Shown here piece by piece: positions 45,730 through 54,321 of a stretch of DNA of 63,365 nt (position 1 is the first letter of the stretch; each line of letters opens with the position of its first letter). Below the pieces are notes generated by a model. The model saw nothing but the letters and a program-made list of their open reading frames with translations, was not told the DNA's origin and ran no database searches. A program made the position numbers and the translations under genes. Origin of the DNA: an uncultured Pseudokineococcus sp. GTDB lineage: Bacteria > Actinomycetota > Actinomycetes > Actinomycetales > Quadrisphaeraceae. The stretch covers positions 1 through 63,365 of the forward strand of contig NZ_CANMPM010000017.1 in NCBI RefSeq assembly GCF_947499845.1, given 5' to 3'.

Positions 45730-46668
45730 TCAGCCGGCGACGGTGACGCGCACGGCGCCCGGCCCGGGCGCCGTGGTGTCCTCGACCCACGCGGCCTCGC
45801 CGCGCGACCAGCGGCGACCGTCGGTCGCCACGGCGACCACGTCGGTGCCGACGGCGCGGGCGACCGCCCAGTGCGCCAGCGCCCAGCCGTCGCGCACGCC
45901 GGCCTCGTCCTCGCCGTAGACCCGCTCGAGCACCGCGCCCGCCGGCGCCGCGCCGGGGTCGCCGGCGGGCGTGAGCCCGCCCTCGCCGAGCTGCGCCGCG
46001 GCCTCCTCCACGACGACGCGGGCCCGCGGCAGCAGGCCTTCGTCCCCGGGCACCTGCGGCTCGCCCGTCGGCTCGACCTCCGGCAGCCGGCACACGAGCG
46101 CCGCGGGGGAGTACCCGGTGAGCGCCGAGGCCAGGACGCGGGCCTCGGGCTCGTGGTCGGCGTAGGCCGTCGGGAAGCCGGACCGCTGCACCTCCTGCGC
46201 CGCGACCGTCACGTCGAGGCCCTCGTAGCCCTCGACCTCCACAAGCCCGTCGTAGAAGGCGTCGGTGGCGTACAACGGGTCCTGCACCTGCTCGGGCGTG
46301 CCCCAGCCCTGCGAGGGGCGCTGCTGGAAGAGCCCGAGGGAGTCCCGGTCCCCGTGGGCGAGGTTCCGCAGCCCCGACTCCTGCACCGCCGTGGCGATGG
46401 CGATGGTGGCGGCCCGCGGCGGCAGGCCGCGTGCCCGGGCCCGGGCGGTGATGAGCGCCGCCACGGCCGCGCGGTCCGCCGTCAGCGTGTGCTCGTTCCC
46501 GCCGGCCCCGGCGGTGCACCGCGCGCTGACCGCGGGGACGGCGCCGTCGCGCACCGCGACGACCACGCCCGCGCCGACGGTGACGAGCGCCAGCGCCGCC
46601 ACCGTCGCGCTGCGCCGCAGGCGGCGGCGGCGCTCGGCGGCCCGGCGGGCGGCGGTGGTGCGGGGCAC
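45730..46668 (-). CDS. Membrane-anchored lysozyme-like (transglycosylase-like) protein
   Basis: A 312-aa protein with a basic N-terminus, one transmembrane segment (about residues 22-42) and an exported domain. IAIATAVQESGLRNLAHGDRDSLGLFQQRPSQGWG has the Glu ... GLFQ arrangement of lysozyme-fold transglycosylases; similar actinobacterial proteins are often mislabelled heavy-metal transporters. The second half (about 200-312) has no recognised domain and ends in a strand-rich segment. GTG 46668 starts 29 bases after dapD on the same strand. Confidence 0.72.
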   Translation of the reverse strand: MPRTTAARRAAERRRRLRRSATVAALALVTVGAGVVVAVRDGAVPAVSARCTAGAGGNEHTLTADRAAVAALITARARARGLPPRAATIAIATAVQESGLRNLAHGDRDSLGLFQQRPSQGWGTPEQVQDPLYATDAFYDGLVEVEGYEGLDVTVAAQEVQRSGFPTAYADHEPEARVLASALTGYSPAALVCRLPEVEPTGEPQVPGDEGLLPRARVVVEEAAAQLGEGGLTPAGDPGAAPAGAVLERVYGEDEAGVRDGWALAHWAVARAVGTDVVAVATDGRRWSRGEAAWVEDTTAPGPGAVRVTVAG

Positions 46669-46697
46669 GGCGGGTCGGCCTGGCGCCGGCGAGGGCG

Positions 46698-47726
46698 CTA
46701 GTTCGCGTGGAGCGCCGCGTTGAGCGCGCCCCACGACCCGGTGCGAGACCGCGCCTCGACGGCGCCGGTCGTGGAGTTGCGCCACAGCTGCAGGCCGTCG
46801 GCGCCGGACAGCTCGCGGGCCTTGACCACCCGGCTCGCGCCGCCCTGCGGGTCGAGCACGGAGACCTTGGTGCCCGCGGTGACGTAGAGGCCCGCCTCGA
46901 CGACGCAGTCGTCGCCGAGGGAGATCCCGATGCCCGCGTTGGCGCCGAGGAGGCACCGCTCGCCGACCGAGACGACCTCCGTGCCCCCGCCGGACAGCGT
47001 GCCCATGATCGACGAGCCGCCGCCGACGTCGGAGCCGTCGCCGACGACGACGCCCGCGCTGATCCGGCCCTCGACCATGGAGGCGCCGAGCGTGCCGGCG
47101 TTGAAGTTGACGAAGCCCTCGTGCATGACGGTCGTGCCGCTCGCGAGGTGGGCGCCGAGGCGCACCCGCGAGGCGTCGGCGACGCGCACGCCCGCGGGCA
47201 GCACGTAGTCGGTCATGCGGGGGAACTTGTCGACGCCGAGCACGACGACCCGCTCGCCGCGGTCGGCCAGCAGGCGGCCGCGGACCTCCTCGAAGCCCTC
47301 CACGGCGCACGGCCCGGCAGAGGTCCAGGCGACGGTCGGGAGCACGCCGAAGAGCCCGGTGAGGTCGACGCCGTGCGGCCGCACGAGGCGGTGGGAGAGC
47401 AGGTGCAGGCGCAGGTAGGCGTCCGGCACGTCGGCCGGGGCGGCGTCGAGGTCGACGACGGTGCGCACCACGTGGCTGCGCGTCCCGCGGCGGGGGTCCT
47501 CGCCCTCGAGGGCGGCGAGGGAGGCGGGGACGCCGAAGGGGCCCGGGTCCTCACCCGGGTGCCCTAGCGCGGGCGCCGGGTACCAGGTGTCGAGGACGGC
47601 GCCGCCGTCGGTGCTCGTCGCGAGGCCGTAGCCCCAGGCCCAGCGGCCGGCGGGCACCTCCTCGCGCCCGGTGGTGGTGCTGGCGGCGGTCGTGTCGGCG
47701 GGCACGTCGGCGGGGGCGTCCGGCAT
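46698..47726 (-). CDS. dapD: Tetrahydrodipicolinate N-succinyltransferase
   Basis: Acyltransferase of the succinylase lysine/DAP pathway, 342 aa. It has the long actinobacterial N-terminal domain followed by a left-handed beta helix of hexapeptide repeats ([58 protein letters not shown]). It uses succinyl-CoA to make N-succinyl-2-amino-6-ketopimelate, the substrate of DapC. Leaderless ATG at 47726; divergent from dapE. Confidence 0.96.
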   Translation of the reverse strand: MPDAPADVPADTTAASTTTGREEVPAGRWAWGYGLATSTDGGAVLDTWYPAPALGHPGEDPGPFGVPASLAALEGEDPRRGTRSHVVRTVVDLDAAPADVPDAYLRLHLLSHRLVRPHGVDLTGLFGVLPTVAWTSAGPCAVEGFEEVRGRLLADRGERVVVLGVDKFPRMTDYVLPAGVRVADASRVRLGAHLASGTTVMHEGFVNFNAGTLGASMVEGRISAGVVVGDGSDVGGGSSIMGTLSGGGTEVVSVGERCLLGANAGIGISLGDDCVVEAGLYVTAGTKVSVLDPQGGASRVVKARELSGADGLQLWRNSTTGAVEARSRTGSWGALNAALHAN

Positions 47727-47732
47727 GGGGCG

Positions 47733-47738
47733 AGGCTA
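47733..47738 (-). promoter_or_regulatory. dapD -10 hexamer, leaderless
   Basis: Minus-strand TAGCCT is followed by six bases and the dapD ATG. Confidence 0.62.
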
Positions 47739-47762
47739 CCCGGGCGCCCGCTGCGCCCCGCC

Positions 47763-47768
47763 TACCCT
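47763..47768 (+). promoter_or_regulatory. dapE -10 hexamer, leaderless
   Basis: TACCCT is followed by seven bases and the dapE ATG. Together with the dapD hexamer 25 bases away on the other strand it makes a compact divergent promoter. Confidence 0.62.
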
Positions 47769-47775
47769 CCGGCCC

Positions 47776-48972
47776 ATGACGACGCTCCCGACGGCCGGGC
47801 CGCCGGCCGCCCTCGACCTCTCCGCCGACCTCGCCGACCTCCTCCAGGCGGTGTGCGACGTCGAGTCCGTGAGCGGGGCCGAGACCCGCCTCGCCGACGC
47901 CGTCGAGGCGGCCCTGTCCGCCTGCGCGCACCTGGAGGTGCTGCGCGACGGCGACGCCGTCGTCGCGCGCACGCACCTCGGCCGGGCCTCGCGGGTCGTC
48001 GTCGCGGGCCACCTCGACACCGTGCCCCTGGGGCGGCGCGAGGACGGGAGCCCCAACCTGCCGACGTGGCGGACGGGGGAGGGCGCGGGCGCCGTCGTCC
48101 ACGGCCGGGGCACGTGCGACATGAAGGGCGGTGTGGCGGTCGCCCTCTCGCTGGCGGCGTCGCTCGTCGAGCCCACCCGTGACGTCACGTGGGTCTTCTA
48201 CGACCACGAGGAGGTCGAGGCCGAGCTCAACGGCCTCGGCCGCCTCGTCGCCTCCCACCCGGACTGGCTGGCGGGCGACGTCGCCGTGCTCGGCGAGCCC
48301 ACGTCCGCGTCGGTCGAGGGCGGGTGCAACGGGACCCTGCGGGTCGAGGTGCACCTGCGCGGCGTCCCCGCGCACTCCGCCCGGCCCTGGCGCGGGCGCA
48401 ACGCCGTCCACGCCGCCGCGCCCCTGCTCGCCCTGCTCGCCGAGCACGACCCGGGCGAGCGGGAGGTCGACGGCCTCGTGTTCCGCCAGAGCCTGCAGGC
48501 GGTCGGCATCCGCGGCGGCACGGCCGGCAACGTCGTCCCCGACGCCTGCGTCGTGACGGTCAACCACCGGTTCGCGCCCGACCGCACGCTCGCGCAGGCC
48601 GAGGCCGACCTGCGCGAGCTGCTCGCCGGCTACGAGGTCGTGCGCACCGACGGCGCCGAGGGCGCCCGGCCCGGCCTCGACCGTCCGGCGGCGGCGGCCG
48701 TCGTCGCCGCCACGGGCGAGGAGCCGCGGGCCAAGCTGGGGTGGACGGACGTCGCGCGCTTCAGCGCCCTCGGCGTCCCGGCGGTCAACCTCGGGCCGGG
48801 CGACCCCCTGCTGGCGCACGCCGACGACGAGCGCTGCCCCGTGGCCGACCTGCACCGCTGCGCGGACGTGCTCCGCACGTGGCTGACGGAGCCCCAGCAG
48901 GACGGGCTCCAGGAGAGGGGAGGGCCCTCCGGCGGACGCGCGGCGGGGGCGTCTGCCACGATCACGCCGTGA
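47776..48972 (+). CDS. dapE: Succinyl-diaminopimelate desuccinylase
   Basis: M20-family metallohydrolase of 398 aa. Metal-site residues are visible in VVAGHLDTVPLG (His 79), GRGTCDMKGG (Asp 115), YDHEEVEAELNG (Glu 145/146 pair) and LGEPTSASVEGG. It releases succinate to give LL-diaminopimelate. With dapC and dapD it places three successive steps of lysine/cell-wall synthesis in this window. The last ~40 residues are low-complexity. Overlaps the DivIVA-domain gene (GTGA). Confidence 0.95.
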   Translation: MTTLPTAGPPAALDLSADLADLLQAVCDVESVSGAETRLADAVEAALSACAHLEVLRDGDAVVARTHLGRASRVVVAGHLDTVPLGRREDGSPNLPTWRTGEGAGAVVHGRGTCDMKGGVAVALSLAASLVEPTRDVTWVFYDHEEVEAELNGLGRLVASHPDWLAGDVAVLGEPTSASVEGGCNGTLRVEVHLRGVPAHSARPWRGRNAVHAAAPLLALLAEHDPGEREVDGLVFRQSLQAVGIRGGTAGNVVPDACVVTVNHRFAPDRTLAQAEADLRELLAGYEVVRTDGAEGARPGLDRPAAAAVVAATGEEPRAKLGWTDVARFSALGVPAVNLGPGDPLLAHADDERCPVADLHRCADVLRTWLTEPQQDGLQERGGPSGGRAAGASATITP

Positions 48973-49394
48973 CGCTCCTGCTGCTCCTCGTGGCCCTGGT
49001 GGTGGCCGGGGGCGCGGTGGCGGTGGCGCTCGGCCGCATCCCCGGCGGCCTCGACGAGCCGACGACGAGCCGCCCGCTGCGCGCGCTGCCCGAGGGCCCG
49101 CTGCGGGCGGAGGACGTCGACGGCGTCCGCTTCTCCCTCGGGCTGCGGGGCTACCGCATGGACGAGGTCGACGCCGTGCTCGACCGCGTCCGCGACGAGG
49201 TCGCCGAGCGCGACGCCCGGCTCGCCGAGCTCGAGGCGCTCCTGCGCAGCGCCGACCCGGTCGACCCCCCGTGGCGCGACCCCGCCGCAGGCGGCGGAGC
49301 CGAGCGGGGGACGGCCGAGGGCGGAGCGGGCGGTCGCCGCGGCGAGGACGACGGGGCGGCCGCCGGGGCCGCCGGCGAGGAGGAGGTCCGATGA
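48969..49394 (+). CDS. DivIVA domain-containing membrane protein
   Basis: A 141-aa protein with an N-terminal transmembrane helix (residues 2-20, TLLLLLVALVVAGGAVAVAL), a DivIVA-type motif (RFSLGLRGYRMDEVDAVLDR) and a short coiled coil, then a Gly/Glu-rich tail. It corresponds in position to Rv1209. DivIVA motifs target proteins to curved membranes at septa or poles, but the partner here is unknown. It overlaps dapE (GTGA) and the next gene (ATGA). Confidence 0.85.
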   Translation: MTLLLLLVALVVAGGAVAVALGRIPGGLDEPTTSRPLRALPEGPLRAEDVDGVRFSLGLRGYRMDEVDAVLDRVRDEVAERDARLAELEALLRSADPVDPPWRDPAAGGGAERGTAEGGAGGRRGEDDGAAAGAAGEEEVR

Positions 49395-49879
49395 GGGTGG
49401 TCGTGGAGGTGCCGGCGCGCCGCAGCGCGCCGGTCGTGTGGCGCCACCTCGTGGACTGGCCGTGGCAGAGCGGCTCGATCCCGCTCACCCGGGTCTTCCG
49501 CACGAGCGCCGCCGAGGGGGAGGGCGGCTCCTTCACCGGCCGGACCGCCGTCCTCGGCGTCGGCTTCGACGACCCCATGGACGTCGTGCGGTGGGAGCCG
49601 CCGACCGCCGGGGCGCCCGCGGACGGAGGGCGCGCCGGCGTCGCCGTGCTCGCCAAGCGCGGGTCGGTGGTGCTCGGCAGCGCGGCGCTCCGCGTCGAGC
49701 CGGTGACGGCGGGCTCCTGCCGGGTCGTGTGGGGGGAGGACGTGCACGTCGCCCCCGTGCGGCTGACCCGCCCGCTCGAGCCGCTGCTGCGCGGACCGGT
49801 GTGGCTGGGGCTGCGGTCCGTCGTCGTCGACATGGTGCGCCGGGTCGAGGCGGGCACCCCCGAGCCGCTCGAGCCGTGA
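49391..49879 (+). CDS. SRPBCC-like (START/polyketide-cyclase fold) protein
   Basis: A 162-aa product. The start RVVVEVPARRSAPVVWRHLVDW and the alternating strands ending in a long C-terminal helix (GPVWLGLRSVVVDMVRRVE) resemble the SRPBCC lipid/ligand-binding fold; assignment is by pattern only. AGGAGG lies five bases before ATG 49391. ATGA overlap upstream and GTGA overlap with tag show one operon, dapE-divIVA-like-SRPBCC-tag. Confidence 0.7.
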   Translation: MRVVVEVPARRSAPVVWRHLVDWPWQSGSIPLTRVFRTSAAEGEGGSFTGRTAVLGVGFDDPMDVVRWEPPTAGAPADGGRAGVAVLAKRGSVVLGSAALRVEPVTAGSCRVVWGEDVHVAPVRLTRPLEPLLRGPVWLGLRSVVVDMVRRVEAGTPEPLEP

Positions 49880-50529
49880 GCGAGGGGCCCGCCGGGGCGG
49901 GCGCGCCCGGTGAGGGCCCGCTCGTCGGCGACGACGGCCGCGCGCGCTGCCCCTGGGGCGACGCCCCCGAGGTGTACCGGCGCTACCACGACGAGGAGTG
50001 GGGCCGTCCGGTCACCGGGGAGGCGGCGCTCTTCGAGCGCCTGAGCCTCGAGGCCTTCCAGTCCGGCCTGTCCTGGCTGACGATCCTGCGCAAGCGACCG
50101 GCCTTCCGCGCCGCCTTCGCGGGCTTCGAGCCCGACGCCGTGGCGGCCTTCGGCCCGGCCGACCGGCAGCGGCTGCTCGCGGACGCGGGCATCGTCCGCA
50201 ACCGCGCCAAGGTCGACGCCGTCCTCGCCAACGCCCGCGCCGTCGTCGCCCTGCGCGAGCGCGGGGGCCTGGAGGCGCTGCTGGCGACGGCGGCCGAGGC
50301 GCCGGGCGCGCGCGCCGCGCCGCGCACGACCGCGGAGGTCCCGGCCTCGACCCCCGCCTCGGCGGCGCTGGCGCGCCGGCTCAAGGCGGCGGGCGTCGTC
50401 TTCGTCGGGCCGACGACGGCCTACGCCACGATGCAGGCGACCGGGCTCGTCGACGACCACCTCGCCGGCTGCTGGGCGAGGGGCGGCCCCGCCGGCGCCG
50501 GGGCGGCCGCCCTCGCCGTCAGCGGCTGA
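49876..50529 (+). CDS. tag: DNA-3-methyladenine glycosylase I
   Basis: Base-excision repair enzyme removing 3-methyladenine, 217 aa. RCPWGDAPEVYRRYHDEEWG and ERLSLEAFQSGLSWLTIL carry the zinc cysteine/histidine and substrate residues; GIVRNRAKVDAVLANARA and FVGPTTAYATMQATGLVDDH follow. A ~20-residue low-complexity N-terminus precedes the domain. GTG 49876 overlaps the upstream stop. Syntenic with Rv1210 tagA. Confidence 0.95.
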   Translation: MSEGPAGAGAPGEGPLVGDDGRARCPWGDAPEVYRRYHDEEWGRPVTGEAALFERLSLEAFQSGLSWLTILRKRPAFRAAFAGFEPDAVAAFGPADRQRLLADAGIVRNRAKVDAVLANARAVVALRERGGLEALLATAAEAPGARAAPRTTAEVPASTPASAALARRLKAAGVVFVGPTTAYATMQATGLVDDHLAGCWARGGPAGAGAAALAVSG

Positions 50530-50535
50530 GCTGCC

Positions 50536-50602
50536 CTCACCGGCGGCGGGTGAGCCTCCCTCAGCGGCGGCGCGTGAGCCTCCCTCAGCGGCGGCGCGTG
50601 AG
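50536..50602 (-). repeat. Repeat G: 24-bp tandem copies of the enoyl-CoA hydratase 3' end and stop
   Basis: Units at 50536-50559, 50560-50583 and 50584-50602 (plus-strand reading CTCAGCGGCGGCGCGTGAGC..). The unit at 50584 contains the real stop of the leftward gene (Leu-Thr-Arg-Arg-Arg-stop); the other two are copies beyond it, in the convergent gap with tag. Confidence 0.92.
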
Positions 50603-51487
50603 GAAGGCCTCGACGGCCGCGCGGTGCTCGGGCGAGCGGGCGACCCCCGCCACGAGGGCGCCCTCGTGGGCCAGCGTCGAGGGCAGGTCGTGCGTCGCGG
50701 AGAAGGCGAGGGCCCGCCGCGTGGCGGCGAGCGCGGCCGTGGGACCGGCGGCCAGCTGGCGCGCCACCTCCGCGGCGCGGGCGTCCAGGTCCGCGTCGGG
50801 CACCGCCTCGGTGGCGAGCCCGAGGGCGACGCACTCGTCGGCGGGCACGGGGCGCGGCCGCAGGAGCAGGTCGCGCGCCCGGCCCTCGCCGACGAGCCGC
50901 GGCAGCCACCAGGAGGCGCCCGTGTCCGGCGGGAGGCCGACGCGCGCGAAGCCCGTGTCGACCCGCGCCGACGCGGCGAGCAGCCGCAGGTCGGCGGCGA
51001 GGGCCAGGGCGGCGCCGGCGCCCGCGGCCGTGCCCCGCACGACGGCCACGACGGGGGCGGGCATCTCGGCGAGCAGGAGGGCGATCGGCGCGTACTCGTC
51101 CTCGACGACCCGCGCGAGGGCCGGGTCGTCGGCGTCGAGGCGGGCGGCGTGCTCGCGCAGGTCCTGCCCGGACGAGAAGGCGTCCCCCGTGCCCACCAGG
51201 ACGACGCACCGCACCTCCCCGGCCGCGGCGGCGTCCGCCGCCCGTCGCAGCGCGTCGAGCAGCGCGCGGCGCTCGGGCGCGTCGAGGGCGCCGCGGACCT
51301 CGGGCCGGCCGATGACGACGCGGGCCACGCCACCCGTCCCGCGCTCGAGGCGGTCGGCGCGCTGCGCCCCGTCGGGGTCGGTCGCACCAGGGCTGTCGGG
51401 GGGAGCAGGGCTCTCGGGGCGAGCGGGTCTGTCGGGGCGAGCGGGGCTGTCGGGGGGAGCGGGGCGGGCGGGGTCGGCTGCGGCCAC
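50585..51487 (-). CDS. Enoyl-CoA hydratase/isomerase family protein
   Basis: Crotonase-fold protein of 300 aa. GVARVVIGRPEVRGALDAPE, the oxyanion-hole strand GTGDAFSSGQDLRE, the second oxyanion loop AVVRGTAAGAGAALALAADLRL and FARVGLPPDTGASWWLPRLVG fit the family. Asp 'PPDTG' replaces one of the catalytic glutamates of true hydratases, so the reaction may differ. GTG 51487 has GGAGG upstream. The first ~40 residues form a Pro/Arg/Asp/Ser repeat encoded by an 18-bp tandem repeat. Substrate unknown. Confidence 0.85.
   Translation of the reverse strand: MAAADPARPAPPDSPARPDRPARPESPAPPDSPGATDPDGAQRADRLERGTGGVARVVIGRPEVRGALDAPERRALLDALRRAADAAAAGEVRCVVLVGTGDAFSSGQDLREHAARLDADDPALARVVEDEYAPIALLLAEMPAPVVAVVRGTAAGAGAALALAADLRLLAASARVDTGFARVGLPPDTGASWWLPRLVGEGRARDLLLRPRPVPADECVALGLATEAVPDADLDARAAEVARQLAAGPTAALAATRRALAFSATHDLPSTLAHEGALVAGVARSPEHRAAVEAFLTRRR
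51389..51470 (-). repeat. 18-bp coding tandem repeat at the hydratase N-terminus
   Basis: About four 18-bp units encode successive PARPDS-like hexapeptides (PARPDR, PARPES, PAPPDS). In-frame size changes would alter only the tail length. Confidence 0.85.
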
Positions 51488-51608
51488 GGGACCTCCGGAC
51501 GTGGAGCGGGCCCCGACCACCACGGGCGCCCGTCGTCGGGGCGACCCGGACGGGTCACCTCAGCGACCCGGGAGGGTAGTCCCGTTTCGACCGGACCGCC
51601 GACCTGCT

Positions 51609-51614
51609 GGATAC
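51609..51614 (+). promoter_or_regulatory. DUF3117 gene -10 hexamer
   Basis: GATACT with a preceding TG-rich stretch, 36 bases upstream of the ATG; GAAGGGGA forms the ribosome site. Confidence 0.45.
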
Positions 51615-51650
51615 TGGTCGCGATCACGCCCACAGGAAGGGGATCCGCAG

Positions 51651-51818
51651 ATGGCGGCCATGAAGCCGAGGACAGGTGACGGCCCGCTCGAGGTCGTGAA
51701 GGAGGGCCGCGGCATCGTCTTGCGCATGCCCCTGGAGGGCGGCGGGCGCCTCGTCGTCGAGATGACGCCCGACGAGGCCAAGGGCCTCGGCGACGCGATC
51801 GGCTCGGCGGTCGGCTGA
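51651..51818 (+). CDS. DUF3117 protein (conserved small actinobacterial protein)
   Basis: A complete 55-aa member of a highly conserved actinobacterial family of unknown function (Rv1211 in M. tuberculosis, also next to tag). It begins MAAMKPRTGDGPLEV and contains the invariant GRGIVLRMPLEGGGRLVVE and MTPDEAKGLGDA. It has its own promoter and a strong terminator, suggesting high monocistronic expression. Confidence 0.95.
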   Translation: MAAMKPRTGDGPLEVVKEGRGIVLRMPLEGGGRLVVEMTPDEAKGLGDAIGSAVG

Positions 51819-51830
51819 CCCGGCACCACC

Positions 51831-51871
51831 CGCGAGAGCCCCACCCGGCCCGGCCGGGTGGGGCTCTCGCG
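51831..51871 (+). terminator. Strong hairpin after DUF3117
   Basis: Perfect 18-base arms (51831-51848 and 51854-51871) around a five-base loop, 12 bases after the stop. Confidence 0.85.
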
Positions 51872-51946
51872 CGTCCGGGCGCGGCGCCCGGCGCCGCTCC
51901 TCGGCCCCGCCCGCCCGGCGCCGGGCGGGCGCGGGCGGGCCGTGAG

Positions 51947-51952
51947 TAGGGT
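51947..51952 (+). promoter_or_regulatory. pepA -10 hexamer, leaderless
   Basis: TAGGGT followed by seven bases and GTG 51960; this decides the start among several in-frame candidates. Confidence 0.6.
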
Positions 51953-51959
51953 CGCCGAC

Positions 51960-53480
51960 GTGGTCGCCCGCATGCCCCGCCTCGTCCCGCTCGCCGGGAG
52001 CGACGTCCGCTCCGCCGCCGGCGCCGACGTCCTCGCCGTCCCCGTCGCCGCCCCGCCGCCCGGGGAGGGCGACCCGCAGCCGCGCCCGGGCACCGCCGAC
52101 GCCGCGGTGTGGCTCGGCCTCAACACCGCCGTCCTCGCCGAGCAGCAGCGCTTCCGCGGCAGCGCCGGGGAGGTCCTCGGCGTCCCGCTGCCCTCCTCGC
52201 GCGACGACGGGGCCGGCCCCCGCCGCCTCGTCCTCCTGGGCGTCGGCGACGGGAGCGCGACCGCCCTGCGCCGGGCCGGCGCCGGCCTGGCCCGCGCCAC
52301 CCGCGGGGCCGGCCGCGTGGTCACGAGCGCGGGCGTCGGCCTGCCGCCGCAGCACCTGCGCGCCTTCTGCGAGGGCCTGCTGCTCGCCAGCTACGACCCG
52401 CCGCGCTCCGGCACGGGGGAGGGCCCCCGCCCGGCCGCCGAGGTCGTCGAGCTGCTCGGCGTCGACGAGGGACCCGCGCTCTCGCGCGCCGTCGTGGCGG
52501 CCCGCGCGACGTGGCGGACCCGCGACCTCGCGTCCACGCCGTCGTCGACGAAGGACCCGGCGTGGGTGGCGGACCAGGCCCGCGCCCTGGCCGCCGACCT
52601 CCCCGGCGTCGAGGTCGAGGTGCTCGACGCCGCCGGGCTCGCCCGCCAGGGCTTCGGCGGCCTGCTCGCCGTCGGCGGGGGCTCGGTCTCGCCGCCCTGC
52701 CTCGTGACCGTGCGCTACCGGCCTCCGGCCGGGACGGCGCCGCGGCGGCACGTCGTCCTCGTCGGCAAGGGGATCACCTTCGACTCGGGCGGCCTGTCCA
52801 TCAAGCCCCGCGACGCGATGATCCCCATGAAGACCGACATGGCCGGCGCCGCCGTCGTCCTCGCCGCCGTCCTGGGGGCGGCCGAGATGGAGCTGCCCCA
52901 GCCCGTCACGGCGCTGCTGCCGCTGGCCGAGAACGCCTTCGGCGGCGGCTCGTACCGCCCCGGCGACGTCGTGCGCGTGCACGGCGGCACCACCGTCGAG
53001 ATCGCCAACACCGACGCCGAGGGCCGCATGGTCCTCGCGGACGCCCTCCACCACGCCGACGCGTCGCTGGAGCCCGACCTCCTCGTCGACGTCGCCACCC
53101 TCACGGGTGCCGCCTCGCTCGGGCTGGGCAAGCGGCACGCCGCGCTCTACACCGACGACGCGCCGCTGCTGGAGCAGCTGCGCAGCGCGTCAGAGGCCAC
53201 GGGGGAGCGGGTCTGGCGGATGCCGCTCGTCGAGGACTACGCCTACGCGCTCGACTCCGACGTCGCCGACCTGCGCCACGTCGCGGCGAAGGGCGGCCCG
53301 GGCGCCGGCTCGATCACCGCGGCGCTCTTCCTGCGCGAGTTCACGGGCTCGCGGCGGTGGGCGCACCTCGACATCGCCGGGCCGGGCCGCGCCGACCGCG
53401 ACGAGCACGAGGTCACCAAGGGCGCCACGGGCTTCGGCGCGCGCCTGCTCCTGCGGTGGCTGGAGGACGGCGCCGTCTGA
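51960..53480 (+). CDS. pepA: Leucyl aminopeptidase, M17 family
   Basis: Hexameric, two-metal aminopeptidase acting on cytosolic peptides, 506 aa. The N-terminal macro-like domain is poorly conserved as usual. The catalytic half has [16 protein letters not shown] (metal Lys and Asp), [11 protein letters not shown] and [14 protein letters not shown] (Asp, Glu, catalytic Arg), and [20 protein letters not shown] 51960 is chosen from the leaderless promoter. Convergent with the O-methyltransferase gene, only 22 bases apart. Confidence 0.94.
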   Translation: MVARMPRLVPLAGSDVRSAAGADVLAVPVAAPPPGEGDPQPRPGTADAAVWLGLNTAVLAEQQRFRGSAGEVLGVPLPSSRDDGAGPRRLVLLGVGDGSATALRRAGAGLARATRGAGRVVTSAGVGLPPQHLRAFCEGLLLASYDPPRSGTGEGPRPAAEVVELLGVDEGPALSRAVVAARATWRTRDLASTPSSTKDPAWVADQARALAADLPGVEVEVLDAAGLARQGFGGLLAVGGGSVSPPCLVTVRYRPPAGTAPRRHVVLVGKGITFDSGGLSIKPRDAMIPMKTDMAGAAVVLAAVLGAAEMELPQPVTALLPLAENAFGGGSYRPGDVVRVHGGTTVEIANTDAEGRMVLADALHHADASLEPDLLVDVATLTGAASLGLGKRHAALYTDDAPLLEQLRSASEATGERVWRMPLVEDYAYALDSDVADLRHVAAKGGPGAGSITAALFLREFTGSRRWAHLDIAGPGRADRDEHEVTKGATGFGARLLLRWLEDGAV

Positions 53481-53502
53481 CCGGCGCCCGACGGCGGGCC
53501 GC

Positions 53503-54138
53503 TCAGGCCCGGACGACGCCGACGAGCAGCCCGTCGCCCACGGGCAGCAGGGCGGGCAGCAGGCGCTCGTCGTCGCGCACGCGCCGCCCGGCCTGGCGGA
53601 CCGCCGTCGTCGTCTCGTCGCGCTGCGCCGGGTCCGCGACCTTGTCCCTCCACAGGGCGCCGGCGACGACGAGGAGGCCGCCGGGGCGCAGCAGGCGCAG
53701 CGCCTGGTCGAGGTGGGCGTCGAGGTCGCGCCGGTCGGCGTCGAGCAGGACGAGGTCGTAGGCCCCGTCGGTGAGGCGGGGCAGCACCTCCTGGGCGCGG
53801 CCGCCGATGACCCGCACCCGGCCGCTGCGGACGCCCGCGTCCACCAGCGCCTCGCGGGCCGCGCGCTGGTGCTCGGGCTCGCTGTCGATCGTCGTGAGCA
53901 CGCCGTCGGCCGGCATGCCCGCGAGCAGCCAGAGCGTGGAGACCCCGCTGCCCGTGCCGACCTCGACGACGGCGCGCGCGCCGGCTGCGGCCGCCAGGAG
54001 CCGCAGGGCCGCGCCCGTGCCGGGGTCGACGGGCGCGCAGCCGAGCTCGACGCCCCGGGCACGGGCCCGCTCGAGCGCCTCGTCCTCGACGACGAAGTCC
54101 TCGGCGTAGCTGCGGCTGGCGGCGGACGTGGCGGCGAT
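53503..54138 (-). CDS. O-methyltransferase (class I, Rv1220c-like), start codon unclear
   Basis: SAM-dependent methyltransferase of the Rv1220c/CCoAMT-like family. Motif I is [59 protein letters not shown] and [10 protein letters not shown] follow. The conserved N-terminal [17 protein letters not shown] is preceded by no ATG, GTG, TTG or CTG in frame. The nearest canonical starts are GTGs at 54312 and 54318 beyond a long low-complexity stretch. GGGAGG (54144-54149) lies five bases before an ATC codon at 54138, used here provisionally, and a TAGCCT hexamer sits at 54195-54200. The gene is divergent from sigE, as in M. tuberculosis. Confidence 0.85.
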   Translation of the reverse strand: MAATSAASRSYAEDFVVEDEALERARARGVELGCAPVDPGTGAALRLLAAAAGARAVVEVGTGSGVSTLWLLAGMPADGVLTTIDSEPEHQRAAREALVDAGVRSGRVRVIGGRAQEVLPRLTDGAYDLVLLDADRRDLDAHLDQALRLLRPGGLLVVAGALWRDKVADPAQRDETTTAVRQAGRRVRDDERLLPALLPVGDGLLVGVVRA

Positions 54139-54194
54139 GACGGCCTCCCGGCTCGTGCGCCCCGACCGCCCGGGTCGGCCGGCGGCGCGCCCGC

Positions 54195-54200
54195 AGGCTA
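54195..54200 (-). promoter_or_regulatory. Probable O-methyltransferase -10 hexamer
   Basis: Minus-strand TAGCCT, about 57 bases before the provisional ATC start, would give a leader of about 50 bases ending in GGGAGG. Confidence 0.45.
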
Positions 54201-54321
54201 CTGGGCCGCCCTCCTCCCGCCGGGTCCCTTCCCGCCGGCGCCGTCGCGGCCGCGGGGCCCGTCGGGGGAGGCCGGTGGCGTCGCCCAGGTGGCGCCCAGG
54301 CCCCGGTGGCACGATCACCGC

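Noticed and set aside
45730-46668. Heavy-metal transporter
   Set aside because: Only one membrane segment and no metal-binding domain; the lysozyme-like motif explains the sequence better.
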